Shown: positions 23,450-36,450, counted from the first letter of the stretch. The stretch: 64,000 nucleotides of DNA from Avena insularis (GCA_023614405.1 CM042685.1:85364684-85428683), one strand, 5' to 3'. The notes: generated by a model not told the origin, from the sequence alone. Program-made: numbers and translations.

Positions 23450-24956
23450 TGAAAGAACATGTGGGCCCCCATGTGTGGTTTTGGTAATTAATGACAATCT
23501 TTATGGACTATTGTGTGTATTAAGTTATACTTGTAGGATTTGTCCATTAGCATCGCTTGGAGCATGTGTTGGCTTCAAGGTCGATGAAATGAGAATAAGA
23601 TGTGTTGTGCAAGCTCAAAATGCACCATCTATAGAAGATCTCATGTTTGATGCTTGCCATTCCCGGTGATCATGGATCGATGATGAGGAATTAAGAAAGG
23701 CGTTACATCTTGAGAAGGGCAAGATCGTATATATAAAGCTCAAGTGGAATGCTCAAGGCAAAGGTATAATCTTGATAGGCTTTCCCTTTTGCGGTCTCAT
23801 ATTGTTAGTAGGAGACCGGTTTAGGATAGATAGCCGTTACTCATCAAGAGGGGCTCTCTCGAATGAGTAACCTTCGTTCACTTCTGCTCGAGAGAGCTCA
23901 AACCTTTGCATATTTGCATCATCATATCATCATATTGGTTTGTTACTTGGTCCATGGAGGATGTGAGATATAGAGCTTGCCTTATCCATAAGAGGATATA
24001 GAGTCAGGTAATCTCCATAACAAGCTCTTGTTCAACAAAATCGGATCTTTTTTGTATCTTGTTGCGATTTTGATCTTGGCGTTTTTGGTTTCTCACCAAT
24101 ATAATGGTGGTGGTACATATAGAGGAAACTCCACCAATTATAATGATTGGCAATATATGCAATGAAATTCAAGTTCATCACACATGCATAGATTGTGGAG
24201 GAGTTTTCTCTATATATGGTGGTGGTACCAATATAACATACTTATGTAGTCTTTGATATTGGTGTTACCATTTTGTTCATTAAGATTCCTTATATAAACC
24301 CTCTTAAAGGGATTGTCATCAATTACCAAAATGGGGGAGATTGAAAGAACATGTGGGCCCCCATGTGTGGTTTTGGTAATTAATGACAATCTTTATGGAC
24401 TATTGTGTGTATTAAGTTATACTTGTAGGATTTGTCCATTAGCATCGCTTGGAGCATGTGTTGGCTTCAAGGTCGATGAAATGAGAATAAGATGTGTTGT
24501 GCAAGCTCAAAATGCACCATCTATAGAAGATCTCATGTTTGATGCTTGCCATTCCCGGTGATCATGGATCGATGATGAGGAATTAAGAAAGGCGTTACAT
24601 CTTGAGAAGGGCAAGATCGTATATATAAAGCTCAAGTGGAATGCTCAAGGCAAAGGTATAATCTTGATAGGCTTTCCCTTTTGCCGGTCTCATATTGTTA
24701 GTAGGAGACCGGGTTTAGGATAGATAGCCGTACTATCAAGAGGGGCTCTCGAATGAGTAACCTGCTCACTTCTGCTCGAGAGAGCTCAAACCTTTGCATA
24801 TTTGCATCATCATATTTGGTTGTTACTTGGTCTTATCCATGTGAGGATATAGAGCTTGTGGTAATCTCCATAACAAGCTCTTGTTCAACAAAATCGGATC
24901 TTTCGTTTGTATCTTGTTGCGATTTTGATCTTGGCGGCTTTTTGGTTTCTCACCAA
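23207..24956 (+). repeat. ~0.9-kb tandem duplication across the internal/LTR junction
   Basis: Unit 1 (23207-24095) and unit 2 (24096-24956) both run from ccaatataatgg in the tail, through the polypurine tract, into the first ~0.6 kb of the 3' LTR. The join at 24094-24100 reads ctcaccaatataatgg, where the LTR (ctcaccaagtg) and tail (ttccaatataa) share ccaa. Unit 1 has an extra ~30 bp near 23930-24000. Confidence 0.88.
23450..24095 (+). repeat. Partial extra LTR copy
   Basis: Opens TGAAAGAACATG after a polypurine tract, exactly like the true 3' LTR at 24342, but breaks off at ctcacca. It was created by the tandem duplication, not by insertion. Confidence 0.88.
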
Positions 24957-26509
24957 GTGAGGTATCTCACATTATTATACATGATACATTCTCACTTGGT
25001 GATAACCAATATTTTCCAACGCAATTGGAATCGGGTCGATCGGAGTTAGCAATCAAAAGTTATAGAGGTTTGAACTTTCCTAGGTACCAAAATGTGGTAG
25101 TACCACATTTTAGTACCTAGCGCGGCAGTAGGTTTTGGCAAGTTGCCAAATGCCACTGCCCTCCAAGGTACCAAAATGCGGTAGTACCGCATTTTTGTAC
25201 CTAGCACGACAGAAGGTTTTTTACTTCGTCATTTGGATCTCTACTCCCTTGCTGGACTATGATGTTTCTTTGCATGATCTTGTAGAGGTTGTTGTCCTCT
25301 TCGAAACGATCCCAAGATTATCGAAATCAGAATCCGGATGCAAAAGTTATGGCTATTTTCGTTTTGTGATGACCGGTAGTACCGGACCAGGATCCGGTAG
25401 TACCGGGTCCGTCGATAATCTGACATTTTGGTACCAGAGCGCAGAGAATGCGTCTGGCGCCCCAGGAATCCCAGGAATGTCCGTAGTGCTGGAAAGTCCG
25501 TAGTACTGGGAAAAGTCCGGTAGTACCGGGAATCACGTTTTGGGCTGCAACGGTTGGATTTTGGAGGGACCTATATAAGGGGCCTTCTTCCCCAATGGTT
25601 CCTTAACCATTCTTGCAAGTTTTCCCCTCCATTGTTGACCTTCTTGATCTTGCTTTCTCTCAATCCCTCTGATGATTCTTGCATATTCTTGAGGGATTTG
25701 AAAGAGGAGATCTAGATCTACAATCCCACCAATAAATCTCTCCTCTAAGTGAGGGGAACATATTGGGATCTAGATCTTGGAGTCTTTTGTGGATTTCCTC
25801 CATTGTTCTTCCTCTCTTATTCCCCCGTAAGCTTTTGTAGCTTTGGTGGAATTTGGGAGAGAAGGATTTGAACACCTTTGTGGTGTTCTTGCCATTTGAA
25901 TTTGGTGCATAGGTTTGTGTTCTCCTCGGAGGATTTCGTTTGAGTTACTCATTGGAGCTTGTCCCTCTTGGGTTCTTGGAACCCTAGACGGTTTTGTGGC
26001 CTTGGTGGCGTTTGTTGGGAGCCTCCTATTAATTTGGGGAGAAGTGCCCCAACCTTGTGAGAGGTTCCGGTTTCCACCGACAAGTGCACCGATAGTGGAA
26101 GTGTGGATCGATCCCGTTGGGGTGAGATTAACCGGAGAATAAGGGAGGATTTTTGTGGCATTGATGGTTTGATACCACCCCCTCTCCAAACGAGACATAC
26201 TCCATGTTGGGAGGAACTCGGTAAAATATCGTTGTACCCGCGTGCCTCGGTTATCTCTATACCCGAGCTCTTTACTTATGCACTTTACATTGTGATAGCC
26301 TTCGTGCTTGAAGTAATATATATCTTTCTATCACTTTTGTTGCTTGTATTGCTTAGCATAAGTTGTTGGTGCACATAGGTGAACCTTAGTTGTTCTAGGT
26401 TGTGCTTAACAAAGTAAACACTAGTTTTATTCCGCCTTTGTTGAGCCACTCTAGGAAAAGTTTTAATCGCCTATTCACCCCCCCTCTAGGCGACATCCAT
26501 ATCCTTTCA
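24342..26509 (+). repeat. 3' LTR of the gag-only Sirevirus-like element
   Basis: 2168 bp, collinear with the 5' LTR, with TATA box at 25572-25578 and motif cluster at about 25078-25545. It ends CCTTTCA at 26509, followed by resumed solo-LTR sequence. Confidence 0.93.
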
Positions 26510-26654
26510 GAATGGGAGAGGGAAAGCTTCTTCAAGGTTAACAATGGAGGAGAGAGTGAAAGCCAAGAACCAAGAAGAAAAGCTAGTGCCCATGAAGGGG
26601 AAGAGGAGCCCCTTTTAAAGGTCTCCCAGATCTGCCCGTTATGTGCATTCGCGA

Positions 26655-27130
26655 CTCCTGGCCGGAACTTCCGGTGCGAGGCCGGAAGTTCCGGTGGCAC
26701 ATAGCCAACAGTCAAAAACTGCTGAGCGAAAGATTGAAAAAACGAGTCCTGGTCGGAACTTCCGCCGGTTCACCGGAACTTCCGGTGGGAGCGAAACTTC
26801 TGGTGGAAGTTCCGATAGAAGTTCCGCCAAATAGACAAAACCAACACAAAAGGTTACTGAATCGTGAGTGGAACAAGAACCGGATATTCAACCGGAACTT
26901 TCGGCGGCAACTAGGCCTGAGCAGAACTTCCGGTCCCTGGCCGGAACTTCCGGTGGGAGCGGAACTTCCGGTGGAAATTCCGAATGAATTTACGTGAAAT
27001 AGCACATCCAAAATAGAAGGTTACTGAACATGAGCGGAAGAAGACCCGGAACTTCCACCGGAACTTTCGGTGGCAAAGATGCCCTAGCGGAACTTCCGGT
27101 GGGAAGCCGGAACTTCCGGTGAGGGAATTT
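26655..27130 (-). promoter_or_regulatory. Cluster of CCGGAACTTCCGG-type inverted repeats in the solo LTR
   Basis: About 15 perfect or near copies of ccggaacttccgg, often extended to ggccggaacttccggtggg. It lies just upstream (on the minus strand) of the split point, in the same LTR position as the ccggtagtaccgg cluster of the nested relative. The outer CCGG arms are shared and the core differs. Confidence 0.75.
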
Positions 27131-28044
27131 CCAATAACCAGAAAACCAGAAATGCAATAACTTTTGCATCCGAACTCCAAGCGGGATGAAACCAATTTTG
27201 TTGGAAAGATAACGACGAATAGAATCCAACAAAAAGTATCCCCCAAGGCGTGGAGCCGGAAAACTCGCAAGATCAAAAACCGCAATAAGATATGCAATTG
27301 AAATCCTTAGATGATGAACTAGAGCTTGTTAAGATGATGACCACAAGCTCTAGCACCTCTCATGGACAAGAACCAAATAACAACCAAGAAAGATGATGCT
27401 ATGAATGCAAAGGTTTGAGATTTCTCCGAACGATGCAGACAAGACACCCGCTTGAGAGCCCCTCTTGATAGTACGGCTATCTATCCTAAACCCGGTCTCC
27501 AAACTAACAGTACGAGACCGGCAAAAGAAAAGCCCTATCAAGAACATACCTTTGCCTTGAGCATCCCACTTGAATTTGATGTAGACCGTCTTGTTCTTCT
27601 ATAGTGGGAACACCTTTCTTGGATGCTCTTGCTTGATGAAGATGAAGACTTGCAAATTGATCCCCCATACTCCATGGGGAAACCTCTTCTTTGAACTTGT
27701 CTTCATTATTCCATGAGCACGAGGATGGCAAGCTTCAAGCATGAGATCTTCTAGAGATGGCGCATCTTGAGCTCGCCCTTCTTCATCCCTACTTGAGGTT
27801 GATCCATCTTGATGCAACTCTTTGCACATGTCTTGATCAACCTACAAGCTCCTTCTTTCTTCATGATTCCAATGTCCACAAAGCCCTTGGACATTTCTTC
27901 ATCTTCCAACCTTGAGACCAACACATGGCCCAAGCGATGCCAATGGACAAACCTACAAGTGAAACTCAATTTACACATTAGTGCATAGAGATTGTCATTA
28001 ATTACCAAAACCACACATGGGGTAATACATGCCCTTTCACTATA

Positions 28045-28690
28045 TGTTTCATTACTCCCTTTGAGCTTATATTACTTAATCCAATGCTCCTAGCATAACT
28101 AGGTTTGGCTTGTGTGCACTGCTAGAGCTTACATCTGTGTCCTGCTTAGCCATGCATACTTTTTGAGTCTGGTTCATCCAGATGATGTTTCAGATGCAAA
28201 TAATCTAGTATGATAGGATATCGAGATATATTTTTGAGATGAGATCAATGGTAAAAGTTAAATAGGATAAGGCTTGTATAGGAGGCCACAGTGGGATGTG
28301 GTTTTTGTAGTCCCATGCTCGCCACCACTAGGAACCGAGTTCTTGCCTTTAGAATGGAGACGAGAGTACAACCACACGAGGCTTGGGAAACCCTCGATTG
28401 ACTAACTCTCATAGTAGATTCCATGAGTCACATAGTTCGAGCATTCCATTCGACATGCATTCTGCATATTCTCGAAGGTGGTGAAGGAGGTGCATTCATA
28501 ACAGGTAGGTAAGCGTGGCCTTGGTTCCTAAGGATGCTTGTGGCCAGTGACCTCTCATTGTAATAATTTGGTTCTTTGCTCAGTTATGAGCTTGCTATAA
28601 TAAATTTAGTGTCCTAGGGTACCTATTGTGTTATCGGTTCTTCACTAGATATACTCGAGCTCAAGGTTAAACTTATGTCAGACGGAGGTC
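28045..28690. mobile_element. Decayed LTR-like remnant, right part
   Basis: Continues the sequence interrupted at 14173 by the solo LTR, as shown by the shared ctata. No ORF or domain is present. Phrases such as gggaaaccctcgattgac and the lack of coding signal suggest retrotransposon LTR. It fades into CACTA transposase sequence near 28690-28715 without a recognisable CACTA terminus. Confidence 0.35.
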
Positions 28691-28696
28691 TGGGAT

Positions 28697-31081
28697 TTGT
28701 TTAGCCCTGATCCAGGGGGTTTCATAGTCTACACTTGGTGGATAAGTGATGATGATGACGTCAAGGAAGGAAACGAGGAAGTGCAACAGGATAATAACGG
28801 ACATGATGAAGGATATGTCGGTCATCAAGATCAAGATGACGAAGCATACCAGGATGATCATGAAGAGCTAAACTTTGGAGCAGATGGACCATTGCTAGGA
28901 TGGGTACATAACCCTTATGTTTATAACTTCTACTCAAACAGACGTGTAACACAAGAGCTGTTGCTAGAGAGAAAGCCAAGCTTGCGCAACTTTATAAAAA
29001 CATGGTCACTCCATTGTATGAAGGATGCAAGCCCGATGATACCCTCTCGAATGTAACGCTCAAGGCTATGGAGATGCAGGAAAAAAATAAATAGACCAAC
29101 ACAAGCTTCAATGATATGATGGCATTCTGGTATAATTGTCTTTCGAAGGCGAACACGTGTCCAACTATTATCGAGGCAGACAAAAAATCATATGTCCTCT
29201 CGATCTACCGCACGTTAGATACCACGTCTGCATCAGTGATTGCATCATTTATGGGGGCGAGGACGTGGAGAGAACCAAATGTCCGGTGTGCAACATCAGT
29301 CGATACAAGAAAGGGAAGATAGCTCCTCGAAAAGTAATATGGTACTTTCCCATCACTCCTCGTCTGTAGCGGTATTTTGCAGACCCTAAGGAAGAAAATC
29401 TCATGCGCTAGCATGCGGGAAGAAATAAGCTAGAAGATAATGATCCAGGAAAGAACAAAATGATGATGCACCCTCCAGATGCTATCCAGTGGAAAGCATT
29501 GGACCTCAAATTCCCATAATTCTGGGGGTCGGGGGGATTCAAGGAATGTCAGGCTAGGTGCAAGCACCGATGGACTCTATCCATTCGGTAGACAGAGAAG
29601 CATGCATATCACATGGCCCATGTTTGTACGGATGTACAACCTCCCTCCCTGGTTGTGCATGAAGAAGAAGTACATACAAATGATTATGCTAATTCAAGGA
29701 CCGAAAAACCTGGTACCGACATTAATCTGTATCTCGTCCTATTGAAAGAGGAGCTATCCATATTATGGGAGCCAATATAGATGATGCCGTGGCACAAGAT
29801 TATTTCACTATGAGAGCCATGTTTGTGACTACGGTGCAAGACTATCCCGGTTACGGATATTTCTCGGGGCAAGTGATCCAAGGATTCTTCGCATGCGTTA
29901 GGTGCATGGATAACACAACGTATCTCCAACTAGAGAAAGATCTCGGGTCTTCAAAAATCGTGTTCATGGGGCATCGAAGGTTGCTTCGCAAGAACAATCC
30001 ATGGAGAAAATGTGGAGATCTATTTGATGCGAAATCCAAAATCCGAGATCCGAGTTGCCATACTAGAAGCTCCTCCGCACTCCTCATAGCCTTAAAATCA
30101 TGCATATCATGAAGAACATGTGTGAGAATCTTGTCGCCGCCCTGATTAACATGCCGGATAGGACGAAAGATGGTCCGAAAGTAAGGATCTTCATAGAGGA
30201 CGCACTACTCCTGATGATCAGGATGATGACAATGATGAGTTGGAGGTGACACAAGGTCATCGAAAGGGTAAAAAGGTCAAGAAGAACAAATATTAATGTC
30301 CCCTTCATACTTCACTCTAAGCCAGGATGAGATGAAACAATTCTTCAAGTGCCTCCTAGGAGTCAAATTTCCCTATGTCTATGTGGGAAGATAAGAAGAT
30401 ACCTAGATGAGGCGAAGCAAAGGTTCAGTGGGATGAAATCCCATGGCTGTGCCATTCTGATGATGCAGATACTTTAGGTTGCACTACGAGGGATAATGGA
30501 TGAGCATGTCCGTTATTTGGGCTCTACAAGTTTTTAGACATCATCTCTCGAAATTCGATTGGTGTGAATCAACTCGGCAGGATACAAGAGGAGATCGAGG
30601 TGATACTATGCGAGCTCGAGATCTACTTACCGCGTGCATTATTTGACATTATGGTGCATCTGCTTGTCCATAACATGGAGGATATCATCCAACTCGGGCT
30701 GATGTTCCTCCATAGCATGATGCCGTTCGAAAGGATGAATGGACATCAAACGTCCGCAACAGGTCCCATCCAGATGAAAGCAAAGCCAAGGGATTTCTAG
30801 CTGAAGAGTGCGTCTTTTTATACACGAATTATCTAGACATCGAGAACCCTGTCGGTCTTTCAATCAATAGGCACATTGGAAGACTCGATGGATTGGGTCA
30901 CCGAGAGGGTTGCCGCATGATGCATGTGGACTTTGATGGTCGAAGCGCAGACTTTGATGGAGCAAACCTAGTCGTGATACAACATATAGAAGTGGTCGAT
31001 CCTTAGGTACAAAAGCTCAAACAGTTTATTGAGAAAAAGTACAGTGACCGGGGCCAACAGAGGACATAGGGTGAAATAATC
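28697..31081 (+). pseudogene. TNPD-type CACTA transposase, first part
   Basis: Transposase that excises and reinserts the element. Pieces in several frames follow the family order: N-terminal GFIVYTWWISDDDD and an acidic tract (28725-28880), MVTPLYEGCKPDDT (~29000), CPLDLPHVRYHVCISDCI with CPVCNISRYKKG (29190-29320), APRKVIWYFPITPRL, then VRLGASTDGLYPFG and YNLPPWLCMKKK (29540-29670), DYPGYGYFSGQ and FMGHRRLLRKNNPWRK (29840-30010), and LPRALFDIMVHLLVHNMED (30620-30680). At least five frameshifts and several stops mean it is dead. It ends at the copia insertion; the reading resumes at 51210. Confidence 0.88.
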
Positions 31082-31797
31082 CAAAGGGATACGGGTACAA
31101 TACACTAGCGTAGATAAAAAATTCTACCGCATAAACCAGGATTACTGTTGCCATAGATCTCCGGATTACCACTAGACGCGCAGTTGCGGAACTTGATGAC
31201 GCAAGTCGGGGCAGTGTAGATGTTCTACGTCTCCACCTCATCCTTGTCCCATGAGTATCTCCCCTTGCGCGGCTCGTCCAAGTGGTACAGATGCAGCAGC
31301 TCCGAGGTATCCACGAGTGCGTGGTGTAAGCGTCAAACGCCGGACTGCTAGGTCCGCGCATGCAACATAGGCGTGAGGAGTGGCAGCTGTGTGGAATGAT
31401 CAACCCTTGTCAGCTCGCCCCACCCTCTCTTATATAGGCGTCCTTAGTGGGCTTCTACATTAGCAGCCCATTAGTAGCCTAAGCCCGGTGTAATTCGGAT
31501 CCAATCCTCATTAGGCTTCCATCCCCTTAAGTGTGTGACCCTATAGGTTCATATACGTATAGACATGACACAAATACACTTATTCTCTCAATAGTTGGTA
31601 GCAGCCTCTAGCAATACGTGCCAACTCCTAAATGCATAGAAAGATCATTTGGACGAACCATCACAAGGTTTAGTACATGTATTTCCCTTTGCCTCATGAT
31701 ATTTGATCTAGCTCCAAGCTGACCTCTCTTTCTCGATACTGCGATTCAGAATACCTTTACTAGGTTAACTCTTAACCTTATGTTGCACGGCCATGCA
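31082..31797 (-). repeat. 3' LTR of the copia element, distal part
   Basis: Matches 49920 to about 50633 of the other LTR, including the TATA segment (31431-31436 here). It is cut at ggccatgca by the nested gypsy element and continues at 44059. ORFs in it are not genes. Confidence 0.92.
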
Positions 31798-32759
31798 TGT
31801 AGCACCCCAATTGTCTAACAATTGTAATGCTACTTGGTCTAGTAAGATAAATGCTACTTCCTATATATAATTGTTGCATCATAATTATATCATGCTCATG
31901 TCATCATGCCACCTTGCATTTGAGCATCATATAAAACCCTTTTTGTTTTGGTTCTTCTCTCATATGCATTGTAAATTGTATTTGCCTCTTGATATTGTAT
32001 TTGGTTATTGATATATCGTTTAAATGCCCAAGTTGAGTTGGGGGCATCTCTTTTTGACTCCACCACCTTTCTTGTCACCACCCCATCATTCCACCATTCC
32101 ACCATATGTGAGCATTGCATTCTATTTGGGTTTATCTCTAGCTCATGTTGTTTGGATTGGACCCTTTTCCATTCTACCTGCTTCCATATGGAATGATATG
32201 GGAAGGTTGTTCATGTTGGAATATTTTGAGGAATATATGCACATAGTGGAATATACACACTAGCATGTCCAAAATATATTCAAATATGGTTATCTCCATT
32301 CACTCCACATGGAACATTCCTTCAATCCTTAGCTTGGCCTTATTCCATCTTTTGAGGATGCACATAAATAAATGCCATGAGATTTTATTTTGTTTTCACA
32401 AGATTAATACATGACATTAAATACATGCATGGGCCATGCAAAGCTCCACCATCTCTTCTCCTTTGAGTTTTGCCTTTGTTTTAAAGTGGGTCTTGTCTTG
32501 TGTTATCATCCTATGTGTTCTTGATCTCTTGTTGATCACACCTTCTTCTTTCATCACCTCACCATCTCCATCTCAACACCTTTTCTAGCTTGATCTAGTT
32601 TTGGGCATGTTAAACCCTATACCTCAATCACACCCTCCTCTACCTCTCCTTACCATCCCCTCCTTGCTTGCTCATGTGAGGATGTAATACCCTAAACAAC
32701 CTCACCACCATCCCTCGCTCTACCACTCCTTTTGCTTGATCTTGCTTAAGACCCTACCA

Positions 32760-32815
<56 letters not shown>

Positions 32816-35800
32816 TCTTGAACCTCACCTCTCTCTCTCTACTCCTCCTCTCTCTCTCGGCCAGCAAGGCCCCACCAGCCCTAACCCTACCCCAGGCCGA
32901 AGCCTACCCCATCTCTAAAGCCCTAACCGAGCTACCCCTCCCTCTAACCCTAGCTCTAACCGAGCCTCCCTCTCCCTCTCTCCCTGCCGTGCGACCCCAC
33001 CAGCCCGTCCGCCTGCCTTGCCTCCCCTGGCCCACCTGCATGCTCTCGTGCCTGCCCAGGCCGAGCCCCAGCTCGCGCACGTGAAGGGAGGAGGAAAAGG
33101 TGGCTGAAGCCACCTTTATCCCTAACCCACTCCCCCACGGCACCCTGCTCTCCCTCGCCTTATCTCCACCCTCCCTCTCTTCCGTACCGACCACAGATCC
33201 CCCAGAGCCATGCCCTTCCTCCTCTTCCTCCCCCTTCTACCCCACATCCACCTCGTCGGCCACCACGCCGGTGTCGACGACCACCTCTCGAAACAGGCGG
33301 CGGGCGTGGTGCTATGGTTGTCGAGGAAGACCGTGAGGCCCCTGCGTCGCCCCGTACACAGCAGCGAGGAGGAGGAGGCCTGTACCCGCTGCACGCCGAC
33401 GCGTCCGCGGCAAAACCCTAATCGCCGGCCGCTAGCCTCCCCGACGATCCTCTGCGCCACTCCCTGATCTGACCACACCAACCAACCCGCAGTGAGCCCC
33501 TCGACCGTCCTGACATCCTCCGTCAGCCACCGTCTAGCCGCCGCTTTTTTTTCGAACGCCTTATGTGTGCCGCCACTGTTGCTCGCAAGGTTCTGCTCAC
33601 CTGAGCCTTACCTAGGCCCCAACCACCCTCCTGTCAATTCCCCTTGATCCGCCGCGCTGGTCAGCCCCCTCAGCGCGCACGCCCGCGACCTGGGTTCGAT
33701 TCCCCGCCCCGCGCCGCGTGCCGTTTTCTCGTCAGACCGCGGAGACGAAGAACAGTACGGGCCGGTGGCCGTTTGCAGTTAGCCCCTCCTTTTTATTTTT
33801 CGCCTCAACCCACGGTACACCGAGCCCCACCAGTCAGTCTCTCTATCACTTTACAAAAACGCCCCGCAATTTTTATAGACCGTAACCCGTGCTCCCGCTC
33901 TGGCCCCCACTGCTGGCCTCCGCTGCTCGCTCACGTCACGTGGGCCTCGATCCCAGCCCATCCGTCAGTCGCAGTGGCTAGAAATAGCTGCGGTGAAGAA
34001 GATCTCTCAGGCAGTTGTCGCCCAGTGGCCAGCCCACTTGGCTCTGGCTCGGCTCGCTAGCACAAAAGTTTTCTGGATTTCTGTTTTGTTTTAAATTTTC
34101 CAGGAAATGTTTTAAATTCAAATTCAAATCTGTTTTTAAATAACTTTTAAAATATTATTCCAAATTAAACATGTGATATATGTTTTGAAATTAGAAAAAT
34201 GTGAGGTTTTCAAATATGCCATTCAAAATATTGTTTGGGCACTTAAAATTTTCGAGATAATTAAAATTACAATAAAATGCCCTTTTCCTTAATTAATTAA
34301 TAACTTTTGTTTTATAACTCCAAATTTGACAAATAATATGTCTAAATCGATCAGCGCGACGAGCCCGTTCTATCTATGCATTCCATGTTCTGAATTGCAG
34401 CATGCATCATATAAATATAAAAGTATACAGCAACTTATTTGAGGATAAAAGGTGACTAAAACTCCATAAAATGCTTTATTCTTGTATTTCACACCTCACC
34501 CATGCCATGCTACTTTATTGCCATGCAAATTGTGCATCATTCATCATGGCATGATTGTTTGCTTGTCGCATTTTAATTCATATGCTTGTGCACTCTAATT
34601 ATGTTGGCCCTTGTTTGTTTGATTCTTCTTCGAATAGACGCTGAGCAGGGGATATATCAAGAAACCCAGGAGCACTACCCAGATCCGTCCCTCGCTTCAA
34701 CTGAGCTGCCAGGCAAGCACTACCACATGCTTGCATACATATAGTACCTATTGCCTCTATCTTATTCTTGCATCATTGAGCCGCGATTGCATTAAACTGA
34801 ATCTCAAGTACTGCATAGCCTTTACTTTTAAACCCTACCGAAGCTTGTTCCTCCATCCCATGAGCCATTACTACAGGAGTTGTTTGAGCCATGCGGGTCA
34901 TAGAACAGCATGTGTAGGGTATGTGAGTGTCTGATGGATAACGAGGTACCTAAACAACTTAACCTGAGTGGTAATGGGATAACTAATGAAAGTGGCACCG
35001 GTGAGCAATATCTGCTATTTGGTTCTTCATGCTCACTTGTGTCCCGTAGGACCCCGAGTACTTGATTCCTGTTCCTTGAATATTCGCGCTATCCACATCC
35101 GGGAGGCTTATGAACCCCCTGAGCCAGAGCTTGATTCATTCTTATTTCTTGGGACCACAAAGTAGTTTGGGGCTTTATTACTATCCTGTACTTATGCCAT
35201 GCTTTACTGCTTTATTTAAGATTGTGCGTGGAGCACCTGTACTATTTAGGACCGTGACACGTTTTCGCTGTATCGACAAGCCCAGTCACATTTTCGGGTT
35301 CCCAGTCGTTTACCGCCGTCCACACAAACCCTGGGTCCGTTTCGGAGCCGGCCAACTTCGTTGTGGGTAGCTTAGTGGGGTGGCCCCCTGAAATATTTCT
35401 GAATCCTGTGATCGCTTTGTCGTGAATGCCTCGTTGGGTTTTGATTTGGTTTTTACGAGGTTGATCGAGTGTGTGTTGCTATTTGTGCACCCTCGCGGTA
35501 AATCTTTCTGAAAGCCGTGTCCGCGGTTATGGACGACTTGGAGCACAGTTTCTCGATCATAGACAAGTATAACTAAAGTACCGCTTTTAATTTGACTAAG
35601 TACCTGCCTAGTAAATAGTGCAACACTCATGGAATGGATAATAAAACTGCCAACGGATGGGGGGCTGTTCGTCCGCTTCCTCGTTGGTAAGCGAGGAGGA
35701 GGATGGATCTGTTAATATTACTGTTATAAATGTTGTTATTAATTCACGGACATCCGTCTATCTTTGGTTAGGCGGATGGTTAGCGAGTATCCCTAGAATT

Positions 35801-36436
35801 GTTAGGTATTATCTTTTGCTGCAATTGCGTCACCCCAGGTTGTGTCCCCTTTAGAGGCATAAAGACTTGATGAGTACCCCTAGGGTCTCACACGATAAAT
35901 TGTTTGATTCAGATGAACAGGTAAACTCGCAAGATGGATACTGGGTGGAGGAGACGAACGATGAGGGCAACAATCACTCGGCGCAGAGATTCCGGGAACG
36001 GGGATCCGTGAGATCTGTGGGCGGGATGTGTTTATTTATGGGGCATCTTATGCCGATTTGCTTCTTATCCGTACTCGGATCTTGTTTTCTGCTTCCGCCT
36101 GATACTCTGATGTTTGATGTATGAGGAGGTATCCTAAACTATTATATCTATCTAGGATATTTGGATCTTGCCGTATGGCGTTGCAATATTTCTATTTCTT
36201 TTAGATGGAATGGCTCTGAGGACTGTTGTATGGTGGCTTGCATACATATTTATTTGTGTATGTAGTTGATCCCTTCGCCTTCCGATTACGCCGCTCGTTC
36301 TTGTCCCGATGTTTGGAAATGGTTAGGACGGCCGAAAGGTCTACCTGTGAGTGGCATTTAGCCCCACCGTACTATTTTAACCATTTCCGCTCATTCAGGC
36401 TTGTAACTAAGAGCGTAATTCACCGAGGTAGTTACA
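31798..36436 (+). repeat. 5' LTR of the non-autonomous element
   Basis: Opens TGTAGCACCCCAATTG with the inverted-repeat start (31799-31833) and ends GTTACA before the primer site. It includes the CT microsatellite (32763-32811), a GC-rich zone (~32860-33990) and the TATAAATA block (34410-34417). Confidence 0.93.
32763..32811 (+). repeat. (CT)n microsatellite
   Basis: An uninterrupted run of about 24 TC units inside the LTR. The paired run in the other LTR (40468-40513) has a different length. Confidence 0.95.
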
Positions 36437-36438
36437 AT

Positions 36439-36450
36439 TGGTATCAGAGC
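36439..36450 (+). other. Primer binding site (tRNA-iMet)
   Basis: TGGTATCAGAGC, two bases after the LTR end. Identical to that of the coding relative. Confidence 0.95.

Larger units (their letters stand above)
15217..26509 (+). mobile_element. Sirevirus-like Ty1-copia element with gag only (non-autonomous)
   Basis: Two ~2.2-kb LTRs (15217-17403 and 24342-26509) open TGAAAGAACATG and end CCTTTCA. They bound a tRNA-iMet primer site, one large gag and a 3.7-kb non-coding tail rich in polypurine tracts, ending with the tract aaaatgggggagat. Flanking 5-mers are gaaag and gaatg (4 of 5 match). No protease, integrase, RT or RNase H can be found. Coiled-coil gag, many polypurine tracts and clustered inverted-repeat motifs in the LTR are known Sirevirus hallmarks. 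Without pol it would depend on a relative in trans. Confidence 0.85.
14174..28039 (-). mobile_element. Sirevirus-like solo LTR, minus strand, split by a nested element
   Basis: Reading the minus strand, the LTR opens TGAAAGGGCATG at 28039 and ends at 14174. Perfect 5-bp target duplications ctata flank it (14169-14173 and 28040-28044). No internal region or second LTR is present, so it is a solo LTR left by LTR-LTR recombination. It is interrupted at 15216/26510 by the element 15217-26509. Without that insertion it is about 2.57 kb. Its ends resemble the reverse complement of the nested element's LTR ends, so the two are related families in opposite orientation. A TATA-like ccttttaaagg lies near 26613-26623. 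Confidence 0.9.

Noticed and set aside
23421..24561. Two identical 82-codon ORFs, also found near 15220
   Set aside because: They lie in the first part of the LTR and its duplicated copy, so identity reflects LTR duplication, not a gene family.
26655..27130. CCGG-type palindromes as transcription terminators
   Set aside because: They are clustered in the upstream half of an LTR, with no T-runs and a eukaryotic setting. A regulatory repeat cluster fits better.
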